NCBI RefSeq assembly: GCF_013409575.1
Contig: NZ_JACCCY010000001.1
Coordinates: forward strand, 558,001 to 622,000
Origin: Macellibacteroides fermentans
Lineage (GTDB): Bacteria; Bacteroidota; Bacteroidia; Bacteroidales; Tannerellaceae
Direction of reading: 5' to 3'
Length of the DNA: 64,000 nucleotides
The notes below the pieces were generated by a model, which saw nothing but the letters and a program-made list of their open reading frames with translations, ran no database searches and was not told the origin of the DNA. The position numbers were made by a program, and so were the translations under genes. Of the stretch, positions 1 through 7,477 are shown piece after piece. The stretch's first letter is position 1; each line of letters starts with the position of its first letter.

Positions 1-583
1 GCAATGAAGGTTCAAAACATCCGGTTACAGGATTAAGTATTTGAGAGGTAGAGGCAGCAGTATATTCGCATACCTCCACACCGGTAAGCAGGTAGGATAT
101 AAGGTCCGGCATGAATAAGATCCGCGCGGCACTTTTTAATGGAGCAAACTGTTCGCGTGATGCGGCATACAGTTGATAAAGACTGTTGAAATTTAGAACC
201 TGAATACCTGTCAGCCGGTATACCTCATCCCGGGATATCTTTTTGAAAAATTCGTCGGGTACGCCATCGGTGTAGGGATCACGATATGCCCTTGGTAATC
301 CCAACAAGGTTCCGTCTGGTGCAATATATCCAAAATCCACACCCCAGGTGTCCACACCCATCGATTCGAGCGGGAATTTTCTTTCGGCACAAAGGGTAAG
401 GGCTTCCTTTATATATTGATAGAGAGCATAGATGTTCCAGTAATATTTTCCATGCAGTTCGAGCATATTGTTAGGAAAGCGGGTAAGTTCCTGCATTTCA
501 ATTTTGCCATGAGACAGGGTGATCAATACGCTTCGTCCGCTGGTTGCACCCAGATCAATCGCTAAAAAGGTGTGTTTCTTCAT
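1..583 (-). CDS. rhaB: Rhamnulokinase (FGGY family), C-terminal part beyond the window
   Basis: Phosphorylates L-rhamnulose at O1 in cytoplasmic L-rhamnose breakdown. Translating the minus strand from the ATG at 583 gives an N-terminus with the FGGY phosphate-binding motif (AIDLGATSGR), then the VDTWGVDFGYI and YRDPYTDG stretches typical of rhamnulokinases. About 194 codons are present and the gene runs off the left edge without a stop. The divergent AraC-type regulator at 680 supports a rhamnose locus: in Bacteroides thetaiotaomicron an AraC-family RhaR lies next to the rhamnose genes (recalled knowledge). Another FGGY sugar kinase (fuculokinase) is less likely given the YRDPYTDG motif. Confidence 0.9.
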   Translation of the reverse strand, partial: MKKHTFLAIDLGATSGRSVLITLSHGKIEMQELTRFPNNMLELHGKYYWNIYALYQYIKEALTLCAERKFPLESMGVDTWGVDFGYIAPDGTLLGLPRAYRDPYTDGVPDEFFKKISRDEVYRLTGIQVLNFNSLYQLYAASREQFAPLKSAARILFMPDLISYLLTGVEVCEYTAASTSQILNPVTGCFEPSL

Positions 584-615
584 AAAAAGAACAAAGTTTT
601 TTAGTTGTAATGGTG

Positions 616-654
616 CAAAAATAGAGCTTATGTTATTACTTTTGCTTTCGAAAG
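616..654. promoter_or_regulatory. Divergent promoter region of rhaB and the AraC regulator
   Basis: The minus strand carries a TATTTTTG -7 type box (616-623) 33 bp upstream of the rhaB ATG. The plus strand carries TACTTTTG (637-644) 36 bp upstream of the regulator ATG. A perfect 10-bp palindrome, CTTTCGAAAG, lies at 645-654. No clear -33 TTTG box is seen at standard spacing for either, so expression may need an activator; that is an inference. Confidence 0.5.
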
Positions 655-679
655 TGACCTTAAACCTTTCAATTTTGAC

Positions 680-1567
680 ATGAAAGAATCTTCGGCTGAT
701 CAGCTAAAATATTTATCTATCAATTCGCAGGATGAAGACTGGGGAATTGTGGTGACCACCGTAGGGTATCAGTTTATACCACCGGAGGGGCAGTATCCTC
801 AATCAGCCCATCCGGAGTCGTACAATTTCAAACCTCAGACCGGCAGAATATTAAATGAATATCAGCTGGTTTATATCATAAAGGGTAATGGATACTTTTC
901 GTCGCAGTCGGTCAGGAAACAACGGATTTCCGCCGGTACGATGATTTTGCTCTTTCCGGGCGAATGGCACAGCTATTATCCCGACAAGCAGACTGGGTGG
1001 GATGAGTACTGGGTAGGATTCCGGGGAGTTCATATAGATAAACGGGTGGAGAAAAGGTTCTTCACCAAAGAAGAGCCGTTGCATTCGATAGGGATAAGTG
1101 CCACAATTGTAGGCTTGTATCAAGATATATTACGCTTTGCCAGTCAGGAGAAGGCGGGTTATCAGCCCATGATTTCGAGTATTGTGCTTCATATTTTAGG
1201 AAGTGTTTATTATAAGGAAAGAAATAACTCTTTTACCGACTCCTACGCCGTAGAAAAAATAAACGAGGCACGTATCCTGATGAAAAACATGGTGGAGAAA
1301 TCTCCCTCACCGGAACAGGTTGCAGCCGAGATCGGGGTGGGTTACTCTTGGTTCCGGCGGATGTTCAAGGAATATACAGGCACTTCGCCTGCCCAGTATC
1401 AACTACAACAAAAGCTATTGCGTGCCAAGGAGCTGCTTACCACCTCGGGCAAAAGTATCTCTGAGATTGCGTTTGTACTGAACTTTGAGAATCCGGGACA
1501 GTTCTCTACCTTTTTCCGCAAAAAAGAGGGGGTGACTCCTTCTGAGTTTCGGGAAAGAGTCCATTGA
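680..1567 (+). CDS. AraC-family transcriptional regulator, probably of rhamnose genes
   Basis: A 295-aa regulator with an N-terminal cupin-like sensor domain (about residues 40-170; note the GEWHSYYPD stretch) and a C-terminal pair of helix-turn-helix motifs (about 190-293, ending FENPGQFSTFFRKKEGVTPSEFR, the usual AraC/XylS signature). It is divergent from rhaB with only 96 bp between the two start codons, so a role as local activator of rhamnose use (RhaR type) is the simplest reading. The effector would be a rhamnose-pathway sugar; this is inferred from context, not seen in the sequence. Confidence 0.8.
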   Translation: MKESSADQLKYLSINSQDEDWGIVVTTVGYQFIPPEGQYPQSAHPESYNFKPQTGRILNEYQLVYIIKGNGYFSSQSVRKQRISAGTMILLFPGEWHSYYPDKQTGWDEYWVGFRGVHIDKRVEKRFFTKEEPLHSIGISATIVGLYQDILRFASQEKAGYQPMISSIVLHILGSVYYKERNNSFTDSYAVEKINEARILMKNMVEKSPSPEQVAAEIGVGYSWFRRMFKEYTGTSPAQYQLQQKLLRAKELLTTSGKSISEIAFVLNFENPGQFSTFFRKKEGVTPSEFRERVH

Positions 1568-1655
1568 CGTTATTCTTCAATATGTATAAAAACGTAACGC
1601 CACAGAGAACTTTCGCTCTCCATGGCGTCTAACACAGCTTTGGTTTTGGGATATG

Positions 1656-2138
1656 TTATTTACTTTCTGAAGCGTATGCTACAAGCATCCACACAAGTTT
1701 TTCCTGTTCTTTGAGATAATCGCTCATCAAGGCAACCGTTACCTCGTCTCCAGATTCGGAAGCTAACGACAACAACGCGCGTTCTTCACCAATCAGGTAG
1801 CTGTAAGTATCAAGTACATGTTTCAGTGATTCGGAAGCAGATGATACGCCGCTTACCTCTTTCACCTTAGAGACTTTCAGATATTGGCTGAAGTTATTTA
1901 CGGGTACTCCTCCCAACATAAGGATACGTTCTGCCAATTCATCCACCTTTTCGGCTACATCATCATACATCTCCTCAAATTGTTTGTGCAAGACAAAGAA
2001 TTGTGATCCTTTGATGTTCCAGTGAAAACCTCTCAGGTTTGCATAAAACACTTGATAATCCGCCAACAACTGTTGCAATGAACCAACTACTTTTTCTGCT
2101 GAACCTGCGTTTAATTTGATAAAATCTAATGTTTTCAT
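1656..2138 (-). CDS. dps: Dps-family ferritin-like DNA-protection protein
   Basis: A 160-aa four-helix protein of normal Dps length. The ferroxidase signature is visible as GFHWNIKG (about residues 38-45) followed by the HKQFEEMYDDVAEKVDELAER segment, which supplies the acidic ligands between subunits. Dps dodecamers use hydrogen peroxide to oxidise and store Fe(II), sparing DNA. It is divergent from oxyR, whose product activates dps in Bacteroides (established knowledge), and its promoter overlaps that of oxyR. A bacterioferritin is excluded by the length and the H-W-N motif. Confidence 0.92.
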   Translation of the reverse strand: MKTLDFIKLNAGSAEKVVGSLQQLLADYQVFYANLRGFHWNIKGSQFFVLHKQFEEMYDDVAEKVDELAERILMLGGVPVNNFSQYLKVSKVKEVSGVSSASESLKHVLDTYSYLIGEERALLSLASESGDEVTVALMSDYLKEQEKLVWMLVAYASESK

Positions 2139-2182
2139 ATTCTTTTATTATTTAAATTAAATACTATTTCTTTTTTGTACTA

Positions 2183-2214
2183 CAAAGATACTAGCTTAAA
2201 TGTCACTTGTCAAA
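2183..2214 (-). promoter_or_regulatory. dps promoter
   Basis: Read on the minus strand, TTTG (2214-2211) is followed after 20 bp by TATCTTTG (2190-2183), an exact match to the Bacteroidetes -33/-7 consensus. It lies 45 bp upstream of the dps ATG and its -33 box falls inside the oxyR promoter. Confidence 0.75.
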
Positions 2215-2233
2215 CTGATAATTTCTATCTTTG
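2206..2233 (+). promoter_or_regulatory. oxyR promoter
   Basis: A -7 box TATCTTTG (2226-2233) is preceded after 16 bp by CTTG (2206-2209), an imperfect -33 element. It lies 31 bp upstream of the chosen oxyR ATG at 2265. It interlocks with the dps promoter, so one OxyR-bound site could affect both genes. Confidence 0.6.
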
Positions 2234-2264
2234 CATAGATGAAATCTATTATAAGCAGCAACAG

Positions 2265-3191
2265 ATGAATATACAACAATTGGAATACATTCTTGCGGTA
2301 GATACTTTCCGCCATTTTGCCAAAGCGGCCGAACATTGCAATGTAACGCAACCTACCCTGAGCATGATGATTCTTAAACTGGAAGACGAGATTGGCGTAA
2401 AGATTTTTGATAGAAGTATGCAACCTGTAAAGGTTACGCCTACCGGAAGGAAGGTTATTGAACAGGCTCGCAAAATCCTGTATCAGACTTCACTCATCAA
2501 GGACATCGTAAATGAAGCTGAACAATCACTTAAAGGAACATTTCGTCTGGCCGTATTGCCCACCATCGCCCCTTACCTGCTCCCCCGCTTTTTTCATAAG
2601 CTGACAGGTAGTCACCCCGAAATGGATATCCGGATTCTGGAGATGAAAACACAGCCATCCATCAATGCACTTATCAACGGAGAAATAGATGCAGCAATTA
2701 TTGCTTCGCTCCCGGGTGACAAGCAGCTTCAATATGATACTTTATATTACGAGGAGTTTTTTGGTTATGTTTCAAGAAACGAAACTCTCTTTAAAAATGA
2801 CTTGATAAGGACTGCCGATATAAACGAGGAAAAACTATGGTTGTTGGATGAAGGGCACTGCTTCCGCGATCAGTTGATGCGGTACTGCCAGATGGAAAGT
2901 GTAAAAATAAACCAGGCTGCCTATCGGTTGGGAAGTATGGAGACTTTTATGCGTATGGTGGAGAGCGGCAACGGAATTACGTTTATTCCGGAGTTGGCTG
3001 TACATCAATTGAGCTCCGAACAAAAAGAGTTGGTGCGCCCCTTTGCCATTCCGAAACCGGCACGACAAATCATTCTGGCTACCCGTACAGATTTTATCCG
3101 TAGCAAGCTGCTTTCCATCATCATCGAAAGCATCCGGGATAATGTACCCAAACAGATGCATACACTACAGGCAATACAGCGAATTGTATAA
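2265..3191 (+). CDS. oxyR: OxyR, peroxide-sensing LysR-family regulator
   Basis: 308-aa LysR-type regulator with an N-terminal winged HTH (MNIQQLEYILAV...ATQPTLS-like region) and a C-terminal regulatory domain. With the ATG at 2265 the two redox cysteines fall at residues 199 and 208 in the context GHCFRDQLMRYC, the same numbers and almost the same motif as E. coli OxyR (GHCLRDQAMGFC). This supports the start here rather than an upstream in-frame ATG at 2175, which would lie before the predicted promoter. Oxidation would form a C199-C208 disulfide and activate dps and other peroxide-defence genes. Divergent from dps. Confidence 0.93.
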   Translation: MNIQQLEYILAVDTFRHFAKAAEHCNVTQPTLSMMILKLEDEIGVKIFDRSMQPVKVTPTGRKVIEQARKILYQTSLIKDIVNEAEQSLKGTFRLAVLPTIAPYLLPRFFHKLTGSHPEMDIRILEMKTQPSINALINGEIDAAIIASLPGDKQLQYDTLYYEEFFGYVSRNETLFKNDLIRTADINEEKLWLLDEGHCFRDQLMRYCQMESVKINQAAYRLGSMETFMRMVESGNGITFIPELAVHQLSSEQKELVRPFAIPKPARQIILATRTDFIRSKLLSIIIESIRDNVPKQMHTLQAIQRIV

Positions 3192-3260
3192 TGAAAAGAC
3201 GGACTATGGAATGAAATCAGATTTTTTTTTGCAGGGGACTCAAAAAAATGTAATTAATTA

Positions 3261-3290
3261 TTTGCAGATTCTAAAAAAGTATTACTTTTG
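3261..3290 (+). promoter_or_regulatory. Promoter of the phe/tyr operon
   Basis: TTTG (3261-3264), an 18-bp spacer, then TACTTTTG (3283-3290), matching the Bacteroidetes -33/-7 pattern. Transcription would begin near 3297, so the leader peptide ATG at 3309 lies only about 12 nt into the transcript, and about 180 nt of leader precede pheA. Confidence 0.7.
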
Positions 3291-3308
3291 TGGCGTATAA
3301 AAAACGAA

Positions 3309-3371
3309 ATGAAACAGATGAATAGTTTTAGCTTTACATATTCCTTTTATTACTTTTACTTTAGTAGGTGA
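3309..3371 (+). CDS. Phe/Tyr-rich attenuator leader peptide (20 aa)
   Basis: A 20-codon reading frame that begins ATG at 3309 and stops TGA at 3369-3371. It contains five Phe codons (residues 7, 9, 13, 16, 18) and four Tyr codons (11, 14, 15, 17), so nine of the twelve residues 7-18 are aromatic. It sits immediately upstream of an alternative-hairpin region ending in an intrinsic terminator and of the Phe/Tyr biosynthesis genes, which is exactly where a PheL-type leader peptide would be. No Shine-Dalgarno sequence is visible; the upstream bases are A-rich, as is usual in this phylum. The frame is too short for gene finders. Confidence 0.8.
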   Translation: MKQMNSFSFTYSFYYFYFSR

Positions 3372-3458
3372 AGGCAGGAATTTATATGTAAAGCATTGAA
3401 AAGAAAAATATATCAATAAAACATAGAGAGTCCTGCCGATTTGGTGGGACTTTTTTTT
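3332..3458 (+). promoter_or_regulatory. Ribosome-mediated transcription attenuator of the phe/tyr operon
   Basis: Four segments can be paired by eye. Segment 1 (3332-3344, inside the leader codons) pairs with segment 2 (3377-3393), including a 9-bp run CTTTACATA/TATGTAAAG. Part of segment 2, GGCAGGA (3373-3379), is a perfect 7-bp complement of segment 3, TCCTGCC (3431-3437). Segment 3 also forms the left arm of the terminator with segment 4 (3443-3451). A ribosome stalled at the Phe/Tyr codons would cover segment 1 and let 2:3 form (antitermination). A ribosome at the stop codon (3369-3371) would cover segment 2 and allow the terminator. This is the classical amino-acid attenuator logic; the mechanism is inferred. 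Confidence 0.75.
3429..3458 (+). terminator. Attenuator terminator ahead of pheA
   Basis: A 9-bp stem (AGTCCTGCC, 3429-3437, with GGTGGGACT, 3443-3451; two G-T pairs) closes a 5-nt loop and is followed by a run of eight T. It ends 22 bp before the pheA ATG, so it lies inside the operon leader, not after a gene. Confidence 0.85.
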
Positions 3459-3480
3459 GTTATTAACACACAGGTAGAAA

Positions 3481-4323
3481 ATGAGGAAAGTTGCAATACA
3501 AGGAATAGACGGATCCTATCATGACATAGCCGCCCGTAATTACTTTGAAGGTGAAGAGATCGAAATTATCGGATGTAAAACCTTCCGCGATGTAATTTCG
3601 GCCATCAAAAATGACCCGGATATCATTGGGCTTATGGCCATAGAAAACACCATCGCGGGAAGTTTACTTCAAAACCATGAACTGATCCGTGAAGGCGGAC
3701 TGAGCATTGTAGGAGAATACAAACTGCGTATCTCCCATTCGCTGGTTGCCTTGCCGGGAAGTAAGCTGGAAGATATTGTAGAGATAAACTCACACCCGAT
3801 CGCCTTGATGCAGTGTGCCGATTTTTTGGATACACTACCCAATGTAAAGGTGGTTGAAAAGGGAGACACGGCTATGAGTGCCCGGTGGATTTCGGAAAAC
3901 AAGCTGACAGGTCACGCCGCCATTTGCGGAAAACTGGCCGCAGAGATCTACCACATGGAGATACTGGCCGAAGGAATCGAGACAAATAAACGAAATTTCA
4001 CCCGCTTCCTTGTATTGGCCGACAGGTGGAATGTGGATGATCTGCTACGCGGTGTCCAAAAAAATAAATCGTCCATCGTTTTCGCTCTTCCTCACACTTC
4101 CGGCAGTCTGTCCAAAGTTCTCTCAGTCCTCTCTTTCTACGACATGAATCTTTCCAAAATACAATCCTTGCCGATCATCGGGCGCGAATGGGAATATCTT
4201 TTCTACATTGATCTTACTTTTACAGATTATACAAGATACAAACAGGCATTAGATGCCATCATTCCATTAACAAAAGACTTTAGAATATTAGGAGAATATG
4301 CAGAAGGAAAACAAAGTGTGTAA
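3481..4323 (+). CDS. pheA: Prephenate dehydratase
   Basis: 280-aa monofunctional prephenate dehydratase: converts prephenate to phenylpyruvate in phenylalanine synthesis. The catalytic domain spans about 1-185 and includes the NKRNFTRFLVL motif with the Thr-Arg-Phe needed for activity. A C-terminal ACT domain (about 198-275, SSIVFALPHTSGSL...) is the usual site of Phe feedback inhibition; the family's ESRP motif appears here as a diverged KIQSLPI. First gene of a four-gene operon and the first downstream of the attenuator. Its last 26 nt overlap the aminotransferase start, implying translational coupling. Confidence 0.95.
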   Translation: MRKVAIQGIDGSYHDIAARNYFEGEEIEIIGCKTFRDVISAIKNDPDIIGLMAIENTIAGSLLQNHELIREGGLSIVGEYKLRISHSLVALPGSKLEDIVEINSHPIALMQCADFLDTLPNVKVVEKGDTAMSARWISENKLTGHAAICGKLAAEIYHMEILAEGIETNKRNFTRFLVLADRWNVDDLLRGVQKNKSSIVFALPHTSGSLSKVLSVLSFYDMNLSKIQSLPIIGREWEYLFYIDLTFTDYTRYKQALDAIIPLTKDFRILGEYAEGKQSV

Positions 4324-5482
4324 TATAACACCGGCAAACCGGGTTCATAGTGTAAGCGAATACTACTTCTCCAAAAAACTGAAGGAGGTGGCTCAAATGA
4401 ATGCCGAAGGTAAAAACGTAATTAATCTTGGTGTGGGAAGTCCGGATCTTCCTCCTTCACAGCAAGCGATTAATGTATTGTGCGACGAAGCGCATAAACC
4501 CGACACCCACGGATATCAGCCATATGTTGGCATTCCGGAGCTGCGTAAAGGATTTGCTTCATGGTATAAGACATGGTTTAACGTTACATTGGATCCGCAG
4601 ACCGAAATTCAGCCTTTGATCGGGTCCAAAGAGGGAATACTCCATATCTCGCTGGCTTTTTTAAATCCGGGCGACGGAGTACTGGTTCCCAATCCGGGTT
4701 ACCCTACTTATACGTCGGTCAGTAATCTGGTGGATGCAACCATAGTTCCTTACGAACTAAAGGAAGAAAACGGCTGGTATCCCGATTTCGATGCTCTGGA
4801 GAAAATGGATTTAAGCCGGGTTAAGCTGATGTGGATAAATTACCCCAACATGCCAACCGGAGCTGATGCGACAGTAGAGCTTTATCAAAAAATCGTTGAT
4901 TTTGGCAAACGTCACAATATTATTATCTGCAACGACAATCCTTACAGTTTTGTATTGAATGAATCGCCGTTGAGTATTTTGAGTATTCCGGGAGCAAAAG
5001 ATATCTGTATCGAGATGAATTCGATGAGTAAGGCTCATAATATGCCGGGATGGCGTATGGCGATGCTGGCAAGTAATGCCCAATTTGTAAACTGGATTCT
5101 GAAAGTAAAAAGTAATATCGATTCGGGGCAGTTCAAACCGATGCAGCTGGCTGCAGTTGAAGCGTTGAAAGCTCCTAAAGAATGGTACGACACAATGAAT
5201 CGAACCTATCGCAAACGCCGTGATCTGGCAGGAAAGATAATGCAGGCACTGAATTGTAGCTACGACGAAAAGCAAGTAGGTCTGTTTCTATGGGGTAAGA
5301 TTCCTACAAACTCCCTTGGGAGCGAGGCCATGGCAGATAAAGTGCTTTACGAAGCAAATGTATTTATTACCCCAGGCTTTATTTTTGGCAGCGGCGGGAA
5401 TCGCCACATCCGAATTTCGCTTTGCTGCAAAGAGGAGATGTTGCAGGAGGCTTTAAACAGAATCAACAAATTACAAGCATAA
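4298..5482 (+). CDS. Class I/II PLP aminotransferase, likely the aromatic aminotransferase
   Basis: 394-aa fold-type I aminotransferase. The PLP lysine is K245 in SMSKAHNMPGWRMA; NYPNMPTGA (substrate/PLP Asn) and the C-terminal RISL arginine are also visible. Family resemblance is to LL-diaminopimelate/aspartate-type enzymes, but its place between pheA and the DAHP synthase, with a 26-nt overlap with pheA, points to transamination of phenylpyruvate and 4-hydroxyphenylpyruvate to Phe and Tyr. Substrate choice is inferred from context. The ATG at 4298 gives a normal family N-terminus. Confidence 0.85.
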   Translation: MQKENKVCNITPANRVHSVSEYYFSKKLKEVAQMNAEGKNVINLGVGSPDLPPSQQAINVLCDEAHKPDTHGYQPYVGIPELRKGFASWYKTWFNVTLDPQTEIQPLIGSKEGILHISLAFLNPGDGVLVPNPGYPTYTSVSNLVDATIVPYELKEENGWYPDFDALEKMDLSRVKLMWINYPNMPTGADATVELYQKIVDFGKRHNIIICNDNPYSFVLNESPLSILSIPGAKDICIEMNSMSKAHNMPGWRMAMLASNAQFVNWILKVKSNIDSGQFKPMQLAAVEALKAPKEWYDTMNRTYRKRRDLAGKIMQALNCSYDEKQVGLFLWGKIPTNSLGSEAMADKVLYEANVFITPGFIFGSGGNRHIRISLCCKEEMLQEALNRINKLQA

Positions 5483-5499
5483 TATAAAAAAACAAATAT

Positions 5500-6573
5500 A
5501 TGGAAATGAAACTAGAATCAATCTTGCTTCCGGGGGTAAACGATGAACGTCCGTTGGTAATTGCGGGGCCGTGTAGTGCGGAAACCGAAGAACAGGTAAT
5601 GGAAACTGCCAGATTACTGGCATCCAAGGGAGTAAAGATATTTCGTGCAGGGATATGGAAGCCTCGTACTAAACCCGGAGGTTTCGAAGGGGTTGGCGTA
5701 GAAGGGCTGGCCTGGCTGAAACGCGTTAAAAAAGAAACCGGGATGTATGTAGCAACTGAGGTTGCAACCCAACAGCACGTGTTCGAGGCTCTGAAAGCAG
5801 GAATCGATATGCTTTGGATTGGCGCACGTACTACTGTTAATCCTTTTGCAGTTCAAGAAATTGCCGACGCTCTGAAGGGAGTGGATATTCCGGTATTGAT
5901 AAAAAACCCTGTAAATCCGGATTTAGAGTTATGGATTGGAGCTATCGAACGGATCTACGGAGCCGGTATACGTAAGATTGGAGCCATTCACCGTGGATTC
6001 AGCTCGTACGATAAGAAAATCTACCGCAACCTTCCTTTGTGGCACATCCCCATCGAACTGCGTCGCAGGATGCCGGATCTCCCAATCATTTGTGATCCCA
6101 GCCATATCGGAGGGAAGAGGGAACTGATCGCCCCGCTATGTCAGCAGGCGATGGACTTAAGTTTTGACGGTTTGATTGTTGAATCGCATTGTAATCCGGA
6201 TTGTGCATGGAGCGATGCGTCACAGCAGGTAACCCCGGATGTGCTTGATTACGTTATAAACCTGTTGGTTATACGTGACGTAACACAGACAACCGAAAAC
6301 CTGGCAGCTTTACGTAGTCAGATTGATACGATTGATGAACAACTGCTTGAACTTCTGGCAAAACGGATGCGTATTTCGAAAGAAATAGGTGTCTATAAAA
6401 AGGAACACAATATGCCTATTTTGCAGTCTCCCCGATACAGTGAAATTCTGGAAAAACGTTCGGCTATGGGTAAGACATTGGAGCTGAGTCCGGAATTTGT
6501 AAAGGAGATTTTAACTGAAATTCACGAAGAATCTGTTCGACAACAGATGATTATAATGAACGAACAAGCATGA
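5500..6573 (+). CDS. Bifunctional DAHP synthase / chorismate mutase
   Basis: 357 aa. The N-terminal domain (about 1-262) is a class I-beta 3-deoxy-D-arabino-heptulosonate 7-phosphate synthase (GPCSAE, FRAGIWKPRTKPGGFEG and DPSHIGGKR motifs). The C-terminal part (about 268-350, ALRSQIDTIDEQLLELLAKRM...) is an AroQ-type chorismate mutase helix bundle. It therefore supplies both the first step of the shikimate pathway and the chorismate-to-prephenate step. Such fusions are common in Bacteroidetes, where the mutase part can also act as an allosteric sensor (family knowledge). Third gene of the operon; its last bases overlap tyrA by 4 nt (ATGA). Confidence 0.93.
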   Translation: MEMKLESILLPGVNDERPLVIAGPCSAETEEQVMETARLLASKGVKIFRAGIWKPRTKPGGFEGVGVEGLAWLKRVKKETGMYVATEVATQQHVFEALKAGIDMLWIGARTTVNPFAVQEIADALKGVDIPVLIKNPVNPDLELWIGAIERIYGAGIRKIGAIHRGFSSYDKKIYRNLPLWHIPIELRRRMPDLPIICDPSHIGGKRELIAPLCQQAMDLSFDGLIVESHCNPDCAWSDASQQVTPDVLDYVINLLVIRDVTQTTENLAALRSQIDTIDEQLLELLAKRMRISKEIGVYKKEHNMPILQSPRYSEILEKRSAMGKTLELSPEFVKEILTEIHEESVRQQMIIMNEQA

Positions 6574-7343
6574 AAATACTAATATTGGGTGCTGGAAAGA
6601 TGGGATCTTTCTTCACCGACCTGCTTAGTTTCGACCATGATGTGGCCGTATTGGAAAAGGACCCAAAACGAATGCGTTTTATTTACAATGCGGTACGGAT
6701 GAGTTCGCCTGAAGAGATCCGTGAGTTTGCTCCGGAACTGGTTATCAACTGTGTTTCATTAAATTACACCATTGATGCCTTTAAAGCGGTGCTTCCTTAC
6801 CTGCAGCCTTACTGTATTATTTCAGATATTGCTTCGGTGAAGACTGGTCTGCAGGAGTTTTACCAGACCTGTGGTTTCCCTTATGTATCTACACACCCCA
6901 TGTTTGGACCGACTTTTGCAAATCTGGGAAATTTAAGCAAGGAAAATACAATTATCATTGCCGAGAGTGATCACTTGGGAAAGGTCTTTTTCAAGGATCT
7001 GTATACCATGTTGAAGCTGAACATCTGCGAATACACTTTTGAAGAACACGACAAGGTGGTAGCCTATTCGCTGGGAATACCCTTTGCTTCTACTCTTGTA
7101 TTTGCATCTATCATGAAGCATCAGGATGCTCCGGGTACAACGTTCAAACGGCATATGAAAATTGCTCACGGCTTATTGTCGGAAGACGATTATCTCTTAA
7201 CTGAGATTTTATTTAACCCGCGAACCCCCAACCAGATTGAACGGATACAGGAGCAGCTGACTATCTTGCTCGATATTATAAATCGCAAAGATGCTGCAGC
7301 GATGAAAGAATTCCTGACCAGAGTCCGCAAAAATATTGAATAG
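6570..7343 (+). CDS. tyrA: Prephenate dehydrogenase
   Basis: 257-aa NAD(P)-dependent prephenate dehydrogenase, giving 4-hydroxyphenylpyruvate for tyrosine. The Rossmann motif ILGAGKMGSFF is at residues 3-13 and the STHPMFGP motif carries the conserved catalytic-region His. It overlaps the preceding gene by 4 nt and is followed by an intrinsic terminator, so it ends the operon. With pheA upstream, the operon covers both branches from prephenate, which explains why the leader peptide has Phe and Tyr codons together. Confidence 0.93.
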   Translation: MKILILGAGKMGSFFTDLLSFDHDVAVLEKDPKRMRFIYNAVRMSSPEEIREFAPELVINCVSLNYTIDAFKAVLPYLQPYCIISDIASVKTGLQEFYQTCGFPYVSTHPMFGPTFANLGNLSKENTIIIAESDHLGKVFFKDLYTMLKLNICEYTFEEHDKVVAYSLGIPFASTLVFASIMKHQDAPGTTFKRHMKIAHGLLSEDDYLLTEILFNPRTPNQIERIQEQLTILLDIINRKDAAAMKEFLTRVRKNIE

Positions 7344-7355
7344 ATATTTACCTGA

Positions 7356-7390
7356 AAAATGCCGGTTGCCTAAAGGACCGGCATTTTTTA
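7356..7390 (+). terminator. Terminator of the phe/tyr operon
   Basis: Inverted repeat of AAATGCCGGT (ends 7366) with ACCGGCATTT (from 7377), 10-nt loop, followed by T-rich sequence. It starts 13 bp after the tyrA stop. Confidence 0.85.
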
Positions 7391-7424
7391 TATAATTACC
7401 TGATTGAAAGCTCGTACGTTTTCT

Positions 7425-7453
7425 TTTGATTGTAAGTTTTTTTCTTAGATTTG
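7425..7453 (+). promoter_or_regulatory. Promoter of the secreted protease
   Basis: TTTG (7425-7428), 17-bp spacer, TAGATTTG (7446-7453). It supports translation starting at the ATG at 7478 rather than at a TTG at 7451 that lies inside the -7 box. Confidence 0.6.
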
Positions 7454-7477
7454 CATCCATACTTAATAAAATTCCAC

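Noticed and set aside
2175-2264. In-frame ATG 30 codons upstream of the chosen oxyR start
   Set aside because: It lies upstream of the predicted oxyR -7 box, and only the start at 2265 puts the redox cysteines at 199 and 208 and gives a normal LysR N-terminus.
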